A stretch of 58,500 nucleotides of DNA. Origin: Symbiodinium natans. Lineage: Eukaryota; Sar; Dinophyceae; Suessiales; Symbiodiniaceae. The notes beneath the pieces were generated by a model. It had not been told where the DNA came from and searched no databases. It was given only the letters and a program-made list of their open reading frames with translations. Shown in pieces: positions 33,391-43,929 of this stretch (position 1 is the stretch's first letter; each line of letters begins with the position of its first letter). The position numbers and the translations under genes are program-made. The stretch is taken from the NCBI GenBank assembly GCA_905221605.1, contig CAJNDS010002528.1, positions 1-58,500 on the forward strand, given 5' to 3'.

Positions 33391-33720
33391 TCATGGGCAC
33401 CAAGATTGGATCAACTCAGCCTCCGCTTTCTTGCGTTTCTGCCTTTCCTTTTCCTCCTCCTCCTTTTTTTTTCGCTCAGCCTCCTCCTCTTCCTTCTTGC
33501 GCTCCTCTTCCTCCTCCTCCTCTTTCTTGCGTCTCTCCTCCTCCTCTTCCTCCTCATGCAGAGCAGGAGGCCAGGCAATGGTTTTTCTTTGATTATCATC
33601 ATGCGTTCCCGCCTGTTTCCTCCTCTCTTCTTCTTCCCGTCTTGCCTTTTCTCTTCTGGCCCGGCGGCGCCGCCTCAACAATTGCAAATCATGGCCATTA
33701 ACTTTGGGTACATCGCGCAC
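33391..33720 (-). CDS. Highly charged E/K/R helix segment
   Basis: The minus frame encodes long runs such as EEEEEEERRKKEEEEEEERK and ERKKKEEEEKERQKRKKAEA, ending with ELIQSWCP. This is the composition of a single-alpha-helix or coiled-coil linker in a larger protein. It could equally be an expanded GAG/GAA tract. A TCC-rich plus frame is its shadow. Confidence 0.5.
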   Translation of the reverse strand: MRDVPKVNGHDLQLLRRRRRARREKARREEEERRKQAGTHDDNQRKTIAWPPALHEEEEEEERRKKEEEEEEERKKEEEEAERKKKEEEEKERQKRKKAEAELIQSWCP

Positions 33721-34332
33721 AGCCTTGCTTGCAAAAACGAACTAAACTCTTATCGGCTATGCACAAAGCCCAGTATTGCAGCGAAGCGTGCCTGACCACT
33801 ATGAAGGTGACAACTCCTTCTGCTGGGCCATGCAAATGAGTTGAGGCAATGAAAACATCAACGAAAACCCAAACGACCAACTTGGGAAAAAATCCTGTCC
33901 TGCACCACTTACGACGGCCACAGCAGCAGTTGCAGCGGCAATGGCAACGCCAACATCCGTCATGAGTCATAAGGGAAGCCCCAAAAAGCTGGCCTACCCA
34001 TCCGTAGGCTGAGTATTGCTGTGTGCGCTGCTGTGTGTTGTGCTCAGATGTAACCATACGAGCTATGCGCAACAGACACACCATCAACCCTTTTTCGGGA
34101 ACAAGCTTGATCGTGAGATGAAAAGCTTGCAGTTAGAATCTGGCCTTCTTTGAAGCCATGCTGCAGAGCAAATGCGGCCAAAATCATTGGCCAGTGGGAG
34201 CGATTGCCTTGAATACATTAGCGTGGAAGATTAAGATAGGACCTCAGTCTGTGTTAAGGCATCACGGGTGTCCCAACTTGCCTAAAGCACACCTCTGCTG
34301 CCTCGGCCTCTAATGCCCTTCATGCCGCTATT

Positions 34333-34502
34333 GAGCGAACCGTTCTTGGAAAAACCGCTTGCTTGAGCTTCCCAAGGCTTTGACCCGCAAGGAGTTGTCG
34401 GCACATCGGCGAAAGGGCGCCCCTGCCAAACGACGCATACACTCAGCACCCTGGCACCCTGTGACCCGAAGATATCGGCATCTCTGCAGCTCAACGTCTT
34501 TT
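34333..34502 (-). CDS. Terminal exon candidate, unknown gene
   Basis: After a CCAAAAG acceptor the minus frame reads DVELQRCRYLRVTGCQGAEC, MRRLAGAPFRRCADNSLRVK and ALGSSSKRFFQERFAQ, then TAG. Cys- and Arg-rich. A second minus frame is open too. Confidence 0.35.
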
Positions 34503-34634
34503 GGCTGACACACTCCTGCCAAATTCGTGTGGAACCTTGTGTCACACGTGCATATTTGTCGCTACCAGGACTCCTTCCGACGTAAAAAATTGTCAGTCGC
34601 TGGTTCAAGCATAGACTGATGACGACTGCCTTCG

Positions 34635-34721
34635 CTAGCAGACATGCTGAAATGCAGCATTCAATGCAACCCGGACATCCAGCACCTCCACCGCCAGGCC
34701 AAGAGACGTGAAGTGCAAGGC
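34635..34721 (-). CDS. Terminal exon candidate, unknown gene
   Basis: After a TCGTGAG acceptor it reads in phase 0 ALHFTSLGLAVEVLDVRVAL then NAAFQHVC and TAG. May be the 3' end of the gene whose HAD-like exon lies at 35.6 kb, but intervening exons were not identified. Confidence 0.4.
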   Translation of the reverse strand, partial: ALHFTSLGLAVEVLDVRVALNAAFQHVC

Positions 34722-35539
34722 CTCACGAAGACGAGATGGGGGCGCATGTAGCCTGCATGCTGCCATGTGCCGGCGCCGTGCTTGCCCCATGATGTTCGGT
34801 GAAACGGAAGCGTAAACACATCTGCGCCAGCAACAACCAACGATGTCATTGCGTGTTGCATGGCTTGCACGGCCGGACCCTCCTCAGATGCTGAACGCTT
34901 GCGGTGTCTCTTTCGTTGTCTGCCTTCTCCTCTTCCATCCCTTAGAGCCCCTGACAGGGATGATAGCGGCTGATAGCGGCCTTCTGCGGAAACACATCTC
35001 GAGCCTCCGCTCAATGTAGCACAGAACGTCAACTGCCATAGAAAAATATTCAAACCCTGTCGCGAAAAGTCTCATGCTGTCCAAGGTGGCATAAGAGCCC
35101 AAATTCAACAGAAATCAATCATCCCGAGTAGCACAGCGCCCTTGACAACACCGCTTTGGTTGGCCGAAGATGTTGACGTCTCTGGGCTGCAAAAATAGGG
35201 CCACTGAAAAGCTCGACGTGTCTTTCGAGGTGTCGAGATGTGTCGAGAAGATTACATTTTCGAGTTGCGGCCGCTGCGATGCTCTTTCGCTTTTTGCCGT
35301 TGCCCGTCGACGGCATCTCCTATGCACCAGGCACCCCGAGACTTCTTTCCGTCCTGTTTTGAGTGCCCACTCTTTTTTGTTGTGCTTGTTTTCTGTTGTT
35401 TCATGTGTCTCTCCTGTTGAGAAACAAGGGCCACATGCTGATGCGCGGCAGCTTGGACAACACCGTGAGACACCATGAGGCATGTGCCAAGGTAATCCTG
35501 CGAATAAAAATGCGCATGTACAAACAAAAACGTTCTCAC

Positions 35540-35604
35540 CTTCTCCGCGCAGCTGGGCCATGGCTGGATGCCACAAACAGCCATCCAAGTCGAAGGCCAC
35601 ACAT
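35540..35604 (-). CDS. HAD-phosphatase-like exon (FDLDGCLWHP)
   Basis: Between a CTGGCAG acceptor and a GTGAGA donor the minus frame reads CVAFDLDGCLWHPAMAQLRG. 'FDLDGCLW-P-M' is motif I of HAD hydrolases close to magnesium-dependent phosphatase-1. The first aspartate would be the nucleophile. Later HAD motifs were not located with certainty, so the gene is identified from one motif only. Confidence 0.5.
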
Positions 35605-36608
35605 CTGCCAGGGATGGCAGCGCAAACGAATCACGTGCACAGCAAGACAAAACACCTTGGGCTCCATTTAGATTCACTCAACCTTGGTCGCGCGGCCCGC
35701 GTGGCACGTCGTCGCTGGGACCAACACGCCCATCCTGAGTCTCAGAATTTGGACAATGTTGCACCTCCTTACAGCTGCAAAAGTTCTTCACGTTGTGACT
35801 TGGCACATCGCCTGTCGAAGCTGCTGTCAATGCTCGCCACGCCTCAAGCCCCGGCCTGCAAGTGCAGCATACCGGCGAGCATGAGGCCATTTCAACCCTG
35901 TTCGGCCAAATTTCATGTCTCAAGCCTTGCACAAGAAGCCTTGGTCTTCCATGGACGCAGACTCCGGATCGGTCCTGCACGTGACCAATGATTCCGCACC
36001 ATTTAGGCCATTTGCAGCAGACTTCGAGATCGGCCTTCTGCGACTACTGCGGCTTCACTTGGTGGCGGATGGCATGTGGCACCATGACCCCACATAACCT
36101 AACGTCTATATTTATCTTCTGAATGACGACACTCAACTATGCTGTCTTGGCCATCCCTCGCGCTGGTCCTGGATGTTTTTGCGGATTCCAAATGCTCGTG
36201 ACTGGTTGGCAAAAAGGCCACATGTAGACATTACTTTGTCTGTTATAATCTACACGCCTCACCATATGTGCAACTGAGTAGAAAAAAACCGCAGCAACTC
36301 TCTCTCTTTTTTCACCGTACTTGCATCGCGGGCAGTTTAAAAAGGCCGTAGCGAAGGCATTGCGCTGGTCCCAACGTAGAGTCAAGTCGCAGCCCAGCAC
36401 AAAGCCAACGTGTACGAAGTAGCTAGTGACCAGTAAATAATGACTAGGTAGTGACCTCGGCAAAGCAAAAAACATGGCAAACTTAAGAACGTGAATGCAC
36501 AAACATGGCACGCATGCAACGTCGAAAATGTTTTGGCAAATGTTTTTGCAAAGGTGGCGGGAGATCTCACCAACAAGGCCAAAAACCAACGCTTGAGAAG
36601 GCCAAACA

Positions 36609-36917
36609 ATGCACAGGCAAGGCATATCAAATCTTGAAAACTGGAAAGTTGAAGAACTTTGTACCATGTCACTTTGCCAAGGCACGGCAATTTTGCCAAG
36701 GTGCAGAAGACGGCAACGGGTGCACTGTTGGGATTGGCAGAAAGTTTTTCCAGGCGGAAATGCACTCGAGTTCCTTCTCGACCTTGCAAGGGCTGCTGAC
36801 GATCTCGCTCAGCGTCAGCCAAGTCATTTTTTCGTCGTGCCGCGACAGCGATTCCCTTGGAATGCCAAAATTGCGCAGAAAACTGCACCTATGTTAGGCT
36901 TGCTCTTACGAGAGTGA
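36609..36917 (+). CDS. Open plus-strand segment, doubtful
   Basis: The plus frame ends with GGNALEFLLDLARAADDLAQ, RQPSHFFVVPRQRFPWNAKI and AQKTAPMLGLLLRE before a stop. Reasonable composition but no family resemblance, and the minus frame is hydrophobic and open as well. Confidence 0.25.
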   Translation: MHRQGISNLENWKVEELCTMSLCQGTAILPRCRRRQRVHCWDWQKVFPGGNALEFLLDLARAADDLAQRQPSHFFVVPRQRFPWNAKIAQKTAPMLGLLLRE

Positions 36918-37404
36918 AACATCAATATCTGCCTCGAGAAGCCTGATGGCATAGAGTGTGTCCAACTAACAACTAGGCCACGTCTGGGCGAAACGCTGTG
37001 GAAGACAACTGCGGTCGACAAAGGCCTTACCAATACGTTGCGCAGAAACCGGCAAGCAATTTTCCTCACTGAGCACTGCCTCATACTGCCTCTACGCACG
37101 GCCTTCATTGCCTCCTGCCCTCTCGTTTCTGGTTCATTTCAACTTAAACACAATGTTGCGACGCCATGGCTGCAAGCGTTCTTTTTGGCATTGACCCGCA
37201 CCCGCCACGTGACGCCAAAAAAAGTCGAAGGCAGTAGCAACTGCAGACCCAGCTGTCAAGGAGCCGTTCTTGCAGGGAGAGGTTTCTTCCTGCTCGCCAG
37301 CGCCTTTGGGGGGCCCAAGGTAAACGATTTCTGAAAAACGGCACCTGCATATCGGCGCAGCACTACTTATCCTGTAAAATCACTGTAACTCAAGCTTGCC
37401 CCCA

Positions 37405-37470
37405 AAGATGCGGTCCTCGTCGTCCTCGTCGTTCTCGTCGTCCTCGTCGTCGTCGTCGTAGTCGTAGACC
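37405..37470. repeat. (TCGTCC/TCGTCG)n array
   Basis: Reverse complement of the units in the large 37.9-kb array, so the two arrays could pair in inverse orientation. Followed to about 37,640 by degenerate GAACCC/GGTTCA words. Confidence 0.9.
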
Positions 37471-37904
37471 GCCAAAACCTGGTGATAGTGTTGGGGTTCA
37501 CCTGAACCCTAGAACCTGGCGTTCGGGTTAACCTGAACCTTCAACGTCAGGACCCCTGATGAGGGCTGGGTTCATCCAAACCCTGACCCTGGGTTCAAGT
37601 AGTTTGATTCGAACCCGAACCTGATGTCGGGGTTCGGCTTCGTCCCAATCCCAACCTGCGGTTCGCGTTTTGGCTTTGTGCAAGACTCCCACATTATGGT
37701 GGGAGAGGGTGTTGAGCATGGGTTGCACGTGGGAGGATAGAGACACCCATGGTGCAAACGCCCGCGTGTGTCGGCATGTCGCTTCCCTAGGTGCTGTTCT
37801 TGGCATTTTACGCAATGTTCATCACGCGTGGCATGCCGCCAGCAGATAAAGTACGCATTTGTTTTTCTGCCACTGCCACATGCAAGGCATGCCAAGGTGT
37901 AATA

Positions 37905-38027
37905 GAGGAGGAGGAGGAGGAGGACGACGACGACGTCGAAGACGACGACGAGGACGACGACGACGCGGAGGACAACGACGAGGACGACAACGAGGACGAG
38001 ATACGACGATGACGAAGGCGACGAGAT

Positions 38028-38077
<50 letters not shown>

Positions 38078-38206
38078 GACGAGGACGAGGACGACGACGA
38101 GGAGGACGACGAGGACGAGGAGGACGAGGAGGACGAGGAGGACGAGGAGGACGAGGAGGACGACGAGGAGGACGAGGAGGAGGACGAGGAGGAGGACGAG
38201 GAGGAA

Positions 38207-38251
<45 letters not shown>

Positions 38252-38339
38252 GAGGAGGAGGAGGAGGGAACGAGGAGGAGGGAACGAGGCGGAGGACGAG
38301 GAGGAGGACGAGGTGGAGGACGAGGCGGAGGACGAGGCG

Positions 38340-38432
<93 letters not shown>

Positions 38433-38549
38433 CACGAGCACGAGCACGAGCACGACGACGAGGACGAAAACAAAAACGAGGACGAGGACGAGGACGAGGA
38501 CGACCGAGACACGACGATGGCGAAGACGACGAGACACGAGGACGACGAG

Positions 38550-38630
<81 letters not shown>

Positions 38631-38704
38631 CAGGACGAGGACGAGGACGAGAGGAGGAGGACGAGGAGGACGACGACGAGGAGGACGAGGAGGAGGACGA
38701 GGTG

Positions 38705-38737
<33 letters not shown>

Positions 38738-38738
38738 C

Positions 38739-38798
<60 letters not shown>

Positions 38799-38872
38799 AG
38801 TACACCCACGAGGATGACGACGACGATGACGACAACGACGACGACGACTGCTACGACGACGACTGCTTTTAC
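37905..38872. repeat. ~0.95-kb (GAC/GAG)n compound array
   Basis: GAC and GAG trinucleotides in pure and alternating blocks (GACGAC, GAGGAC, GAGGAGGAC). Because the unit is three bases long, every frame is open: acidic Asp/Glu, Arg/Gly and Thr/Arg on plus; Ser, Val/Leu and Arg/Pro on minus. Coding by any of these is unproven. Confidence 0.9.
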
Positions 38873-38875
38873 TAC

Positions 38876-38912
38876 AGTAGTACTAGTACTAGTACTAGTA
38901 CTAGTACTAGTG
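38876..38912. repeat. (TAGTAC)n microsatellite
   Basis: Palindromic CTAGTA units immediately after the GAC/GAG array. Confidence 0.95.
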
Positions 38913-39093
38913 CTCCAGAACTAAGTCCATTATGGGCTTTCTTTCTGCGATTCTTGGTAGCTTTCTTTTTCACCTAGTTGGTCGGTTTGTATCCAGCTTA
39001 CATGGGTGCAAAGCCTTTGGTTTGGTGCTTTTCTCGGATTTTTAGGCCAAGTGGGAGATTTAGGGGAATCACTCCTCAAAAAGGATGCAGATG

Positions 39094-39720
39094 TTAAAGA
39101 TAGTAACCGCCTTCCTGGACTTGGATGATTGAATCCAGTTTTTGGAGGTTTTTTTTCTTCTTTGAAGCTTCACCTTCTCCTTTAGAAGCTGCTTGTCGAC
39201 ACTTCAAGTCCAAGCTGGTCCGCTGGCTCTCCAGTGCCTGCGTCTGCTGCGTGCCCGTACTTTCAGCATCACCAATGAAGGCCACGCATTGAGTCCCGTT
39301 TGGAGCTTGTTTGCACCTTCCTTCGGAATGTGTGTTTCTTGAAGACATGCAACATCCCAACAGGCAGTGGTTAACCACTGCCGGACCTCAGAGCGGTAGC
39401 TGGTTACATTGGCCTGCAGGATTGTGAAAAAAAGCTCCTTGGCACTTTGCCTTGGAACATTGTGCTTTGATGTCCTCAATGGCACCTAAGATGCCAACGG
39501 TGTCGTCTTCTTCCGCCTCCAAGCACTCTAGAATGCGGTTGCCGACCCAATGTCCTAGAGTGTCAGGCTCCAGGTCTTGTTCGTGTCGTTCAATCCATTC
39601 CAGGAGCCTCTCTTCCTCAGCCTTGATATTATACTCTGGTTCTTGCACCAGTGTATCTTGCAAGGCATGCCAATCCTTCCTGGAGATCCCAGGGTGAGTT
39701 GGTGGGGGCTTTCATCATCT
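39094..39720 (-). mobile_element. Inverted 5' part of a LINE-like retrotransposon (pre-endonuclease and endonuclease N-terminus)
   Basis: The minus strand encodes an acidic helical segment (EEERLLEWIERHEQDLEPDT and LEAEEDDTVGILGAIEDIKA). After a frameshift near 39,450 it reads LFFTILQANVTSYRSEVRQW and DVACLQETHI, the N-terminus of an endonuclease/exonuclease/phosphatase domain with the catalytic glutamate context (QET). The remainder of this domain is on the plus strand just to the right, so the 5' part is inverted relative to the body. Decayed, with frameshifts. Confidence 0.7.
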
Positions 39721-39724
39721 GGTT

Positions 39725-41308
39725 CTGTGCAACACCAGTGTCCGCTAAGAGCAAGCTCGAGGCACCAGATGAGGCTCAGAGAACGTCTGCCAAATTGCGG
39801 TCAGCTGTGGTCTACTTTTGTGCTGCAGACATGTGCAGATACCAGGCACAACTGGTGGGTTGGTAACGATCACCAAGAACCACCAGCATACCAGATACCT
39901 GTGCAAGGACCTGGTGGAGGGCAAAGGTTTTGTCCTTGTTGGCTACAGGTTTCAAGGACGGCAGATGGCAGTCGGCAATGTCTACCTGGCTTCGGGCATT
40001 GGTCCCAGTGCTGGGATCGATGCAGACATACTGGCCAGGTTGCTGGTTGCTATTAAGGATCTCAGAGTGCCTTGATGCACAGGATTGGAATTGCACGCAG
40101 GAGGAGATGCAAACGACCAGTTCCCACAGGCGGTCAAAGGGCATCTAGTGGGGCCGATGGAGGCAACAACCAGTCAAGGGTCGTCCATTGACTATGGCAT
40201 TGTGCGCAGCGAGCTCCAAATGACCATCAAGGCGCACACTTTGCGGGAAGTGCCATTCAAACCACATGCAGCTGTGGTGTACACGGTGGACCGCTCTGCA
40301 GCCACGATGCCGGTCCCACACATCACATCTTTCCCCCAGGAGCCAGGGGAATCACCGGAGGACCAATGGCGACATGGCACTGTCTGCCAGGTCCAAGCCA
40401 TGTTTGAGCCGCCCTTACTCTCGGAAGCAACCTTGACATGGGGCAACTTCAACCAGGTCCGAATGGAACCAAGGCACGCAGGGGCAGGGCCGCGCTTGGA
40501 ACTTCCCCGTCAAAGTCTCCCCTCTGGTTGAATCTATCAGCCCCACGAACCCGTGGCAAGGTGGACGACTCGCCTACTGGGAGAGGATTGGATTCTGGAT
40601 CAAGCAATTGAAGGACAGGCCCCTCAAGTCTTCCCAACGAAAGCTCTTTTGCAAGCACCTCCAACGGCTGGAGGAGATGACAACGGACTTAGAGGGCATC
40701 GATGTCGACAAACTCACAGGGGCACTCTGGAGCACCTACGCATCCAACCAGTGCCGGGATGAGGTCCTTCAGAATGTCCTTGGACTGGTGAAGAAGCATG
40801 CCAAGGACTGGCAGCAAGCCCGAAAAGAGCAGTACCAAAATTGGCTGCTCGAAGCCTGTGAAGGGGGCACGCGAGGTCTGTATCGGGCCCTAAAGTGCCC
40901 GGAAGATGTGCGCTGTCGACCTTACAGGGATGTCAGTGCTGAAATACGGCCACATGTGCGAGGGGCGGTCTGGTGTCGCACCTGGAAGCCATTGCCAGGT
41001 AACCAGAAGCCTCAGCCTTCAAATTCTGGCAGGACAGAATTGAGCAGCACAAAGAGCCCTGGCATATCGCAGTTGGGCCGATCGGAGCTTTGCTGCGAGC
41101 GCTCTCCCTGACTGAATGGCAAATTGAGTGGAGGATTCTCTCTATACTGGATCGGGCCCAGTTCCACGCCATCACGTTTCATCTGACTGTTGACCTCATG
41201 CGGCAGAAAGCTTTGGCCCAGAGCGAGAAAGGACAGCAGTATTCACAGGGCATAGATTGGGCGGCACCCAAACGAGCCCTCAAAAAGCTGAAAGGTTTAG
41301 AGGCAAGA
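39725..41308 (+). mobile_element. LINE-like retrotransposon body, 5' of the copia insertion (endonuclease C-part and linker)
   Basis: The plus strand continues the endonuclease: GGLVTITKNHQHTRYLCKDL, GRQMAVGNVYLASG, LHAGGDANDQF (catalytic GD-x-N) and SSIDYGIVRSEL (S-x-D region, about 40,185), with HAAVVYTVD. A linker follows (LEEMTTDLEGIDVDKLTGAL; VLGLVKKHAKDWQQARKEQY), but the reverse-transcriptase palm expected next is absent. Sequence instead jumps near 40,960-41,020 to a segment ending AAPKRALKKLKGLEAR. Several frameshifts; an inactive relic. Continues at 48,266. Confidence 0.75.
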
Positions 41309-41431
41309 TGAAAACTTTTGTAAAGCCACAAAGCGCCTGCAGTCGAAACTCGGTTGAAACAACTGTACACTAACAAAACGTGTTTGACTATGTTCAAGAC
41401 ACATGGCTTACGATAGCGGAAAGGTTTGTCA
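41309..41431 (-). repeat. 3' LTR of element 1
   Basis: 123 bp. In element orientation it starts TGACAAACCTTTCC and ends AAAGTTTTCA, directly after a purine tract (AAGGCGGGG). Confidence 0.93.
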
Positions 41432-41903
41432 CCCCGCCTTGAGTTCTGGCTCTGCCATCAACTCACTCACCTACAAACTCCCAACTTTCAGCACTGCTGG
41501 CTGATAGTCGAAAATGTTATCTCAAAGGAACAGTAGGTTTCAAAGCGGTAAACGAAAAGAAACTTGTCAAAAACATGCACTGCACAATCTGAAGAAACTA
41601 ATTTACATCTGCCACTCAATGGAGCTTGATGCACGTAAGGCCGTGTGCATCGTAAGAGCTCCCATTGTGAAACTCACATCTTGTCCCTTGTCTCACAGCC
41701 TTGATGCACGTAAAGCTTTGTGCATCGCAAGAGGCCAATATATGCACCAGTAGCTCATGATGCACATGTTCCATTCAAGATCGCAAGCAAACCATGGACC
41801 ATCATCATTGCACGGACCACAGCTGGCTCACCACAGACTGTTCACAGTCTGTATCGAATTTGCGTAGGCTCTCCACAGCCTTTCACACCAACTTCATTGC
41901 CAA

Positions 41904-42191
41904 TCAATCGCCATCACGATGAGCGCAGTCTCTGCACTTCCGGAACGTTGTAACTCTTCTTCGGCTCACATGCTCACAGTGACGACTTGTGTGATACACA
42001 TGACCCTGGCCTGTCATTACGATCTCGCCCCGTGTCGGATTTTGCACTTGCTGAAGTTCTTGCACTCGTGCAAACAAATGTGCCTCTGACTCCTGAAGCC
42101 GAGTGTTCCACTCTCGTAGCCCTCTACATTCGGCTCCAAGCTGATTCGAAAGCTCTCGAAGTCTCTCAATCTCGCTTGCTCTCTCTCTCAT
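41904..42191 (-). CDS. Element 1 C-terminal coiled coil and His/Cys domain
   Basis: Reads MRERASEIERLRELSNQLGA with heptad-like spacing through LQESEAHLFARVQELQQVQN, then GHVYHTSRHCEHVSRRRVTT and FRKCRDC before a stop. The H-x3-C ... C-x2-C spacing resembles small Ada-type zinc-binding domains of bacteria. It is separated by a stop/frameshift from the upstream RT-RNase H frame. Element 2 has a comparable domain at the same place. Confidence 0.7.
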   Translation of the reverse strand: MRERASEIERLRELSNQLGAECRGLREWNTRLQESEAHLFARVQELQQVQNPTRGEIVMTGQGHVYHTSRHCEHVSRRRVTTFRKCRDCAHRDGD

Positions 42192-42224
42192 GATGTTCTC
42201 GGTGTGGTACTTGTAGAGAAAATG

Positions 42225-43889
42225 TCACTCGTCTGTCTGGGTTTCAGCATCATATCCCATGTTTGCTGCTGGTCGCTCATCTGTCTGCTCAGGCTCGCTC
42301 ACCCTTACGCATCTCAGCCACAACGCACCTAAGCCCACGCAAACCATCACCACCAAAACTGTCATGACAAGTCGCCCGATACCTGTTGTCGAAGTCATCG
42401 AGATACACACCATTTCCTCGCTCAACTCGCTTGCCATCCCACTCGAAGTGAGCGAAGCAATCACCAAGCCACGAATGGCCTGCTTTGCTCTGCCATTCAT
42501 CTTCCCAGGCTCAAGGCGCTTCACTTGCTGAATTGCAATCTGCATTGTTCGCTTTTCTAGATACAGGTTGTACTCTGTCTCTCCAATTCTCTCATGTGTG
42601 TACGCATCAACGACCTTCATGAGGTACATCAGGAAGCGCACACGACTTCTTGTTAAAAGCTTTGTGGACACATCAGCAGGATTGAGCTCACCTCTCAAAT
42701 GCGAAACTTTAACTCGCCCGTTCATCACATGTTGTTGTACCCACAATACACGACATGAAAGGTGACGGATTCTACCAACACCAGATCTCATCCACACTTG
42801 TCGGCCTGCAGAGCTATCCATATGCAACTCAATCGGCAACGCTTCAACCTCAATCTCCAACATGGTGCACAGGACAACTTGCAGCAACATGCAGTCTGCT
42901 AAAACGCCTGCACTCGCATATAGCTCGGCTTCTGCACTCGAAAGTGCAATCGTTCTTTGGGACCTGCACGACGTATAAATAACGTTTCCTTGCAAAGCCA
43001 CAACCCCAGAGCTCACACTTTTCCGATCTCCCTTCTGGGAGGCCCAATCACTGTCAGAGAAGGCTTCCAGAACCCACTCGCGATCATACTCGCGGCCTAA
43101 CAGACCACCTTTCTCAGGCGTCATGAGCAATCCCTGGTTTGTAGTCGCTCCAAGATACTGCACCAAATGTCGCAACATTCGAAAATCTCGCATGCTCGGA
43201 CTGCTCATTCTTTGCGAAAGGAAACGGACACTGTTCTGGGCTTCGATTAAGTCAGCTGACATGTAAAGCAGAATGCCTATGCATGTACGAAATACTGAAG
43301 CTTTCTGCACGTCCAAAGCTGAACTCACATCGATTTCGGTATATCCTGGCAGCAGAGGGCACTTCTTGTTGCAAATGTGAGGTTCCAGATCCATAAGCTC
43401 CATAAGCCTTTCAACGTGTTTAGGATGTGGGGTAATGGTCAAGGTGTTTCCCTCACCCAACACATGCAACCTCTTCAAAAATGTCATAGCGTCTCCGGGC
43501 TTCTCCAAAAGCTGACATGAAACCTTGAAGTGCTTCTCCATGGCGGGCTTAAAATCTTGCTTCACAGCTGCTCGCTTCCCCAAGAACTCAATGTCATCCA
43601 CATGTGTTTGCAAGAAAACTGCACCATGAGGGGTGTTGCAGCGAAAAGCACTCGGATACGCAGCGCAAGCTGTAGCATTCACATCGGTTTCTAGGCATTG
43701 GCTCAGCTTCCGACGCCACTTCGCTGTCCCATCACGCTGTCCTGGCAGAAGTCTTCCCAGAAGAAATTTCCTTGCTCTCCCATCAGGGTCCTGATAGCTC
43801 ACTTCAGTTGCCACCTCCTGCTCAACCATGAGGAGTGCGTCTGACACATCCATCGATCCCAGCACCCAGTCTCCATCCCGGGCCTGCAA
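42225..43889 (-). CDS. Element 1 reverse transcriptase (palm), RNase H and membrane segment
   Basis: RT motif A is WVLGSMDVSDALLMVEQE; the catalytic pair is in FLQTHVDDIEF, the HVDD form of YVDD. RNase H follows: EAFSDSDWASQKGDRKSVSS, SQRTIALSSAEAELYASAGV and the C-terminal LRGELNPADVSTKLL. After a basic linker comes a strong hydrophobic helix (MTVLVVMVCVGLGALWLRC, about residues 508-528 of 554), ending AETQTDE. The membrane segment is not a typical copia feature. The following 41.9-42.2 kb frame continues with a coiled coil and metal-binding-like domain. Confidence 0.88.
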   Translation of the reverse strand: MQARDGDWVLGSMDVSDALLMVEQEVATEVSYQDPDGRARKFLLGRLLPGQRDGTAKWRRKLSQCLETDVNATACAAYPSAFRCNTPHGAVFLQTHVDDIEFLGKRAAVKQDFKPAMEKHFKVSCQLLEKPGDAMTFLKRLHVLGEGNTLTITPHPKHVERLMELMDLEPHICNKKCPLLPGYTEIDVSSALDVQKASVFRTCIGILLYMSADLIEAQNSVRFLSQRMSSPSMRDFRMLRHLVQYLGATTNQGLLMTPEKGGLLGREYDREWVLEAFSDSDWASQKGDRKSVSSGVVALQGNVIYTSCRSQRTIALSSAEAELYASAGVLADCMLLQVVLCTMLEIEVEALPIELHMDSSAGRQVWMRSGVGRIRHLSCRVLWVQQHVMNGRVKVSHLRGELNPADVSTKLLTRSRVRFLMYLMKVVDAYTHERIGETEYNLYLEKRTMQIAIQQVKRLEPGKMNGRAKQAIRGLVIASLTSSGMASELSEEMVCISMTSTTGIGRLVMTVLVVMVCVGLGALWLRCVRVSEPEQTDERPAANMGYDAETQTDE

Positions 43890-43929
43890 GTACGTGTAAA
43901 GCGAAGGTAAAACGCATGACCTTGGTCAC

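Noticed and set aside
37480-37640. GAACCC/GGTTCA words as a telomere variant or CRISPR-like array
   Set aside because: Irregular spacing and unit length, no spacers; simple degenerate repeat.
37808-38977. Long ORFs of more than 300 codons on both strands (poly Asp/Glu, Arg/Gly, Ser, Val/Leu)
   Set aside because: They are forced by the GAC/GAG trinucleotide repeat, which cannot produce stops in any frame. No start context or flanking coding signal.
40449-41175. Minus-strand ORFs over the LINE-like linker
   Set aside because: Shadows of the plus-strand element coding region.
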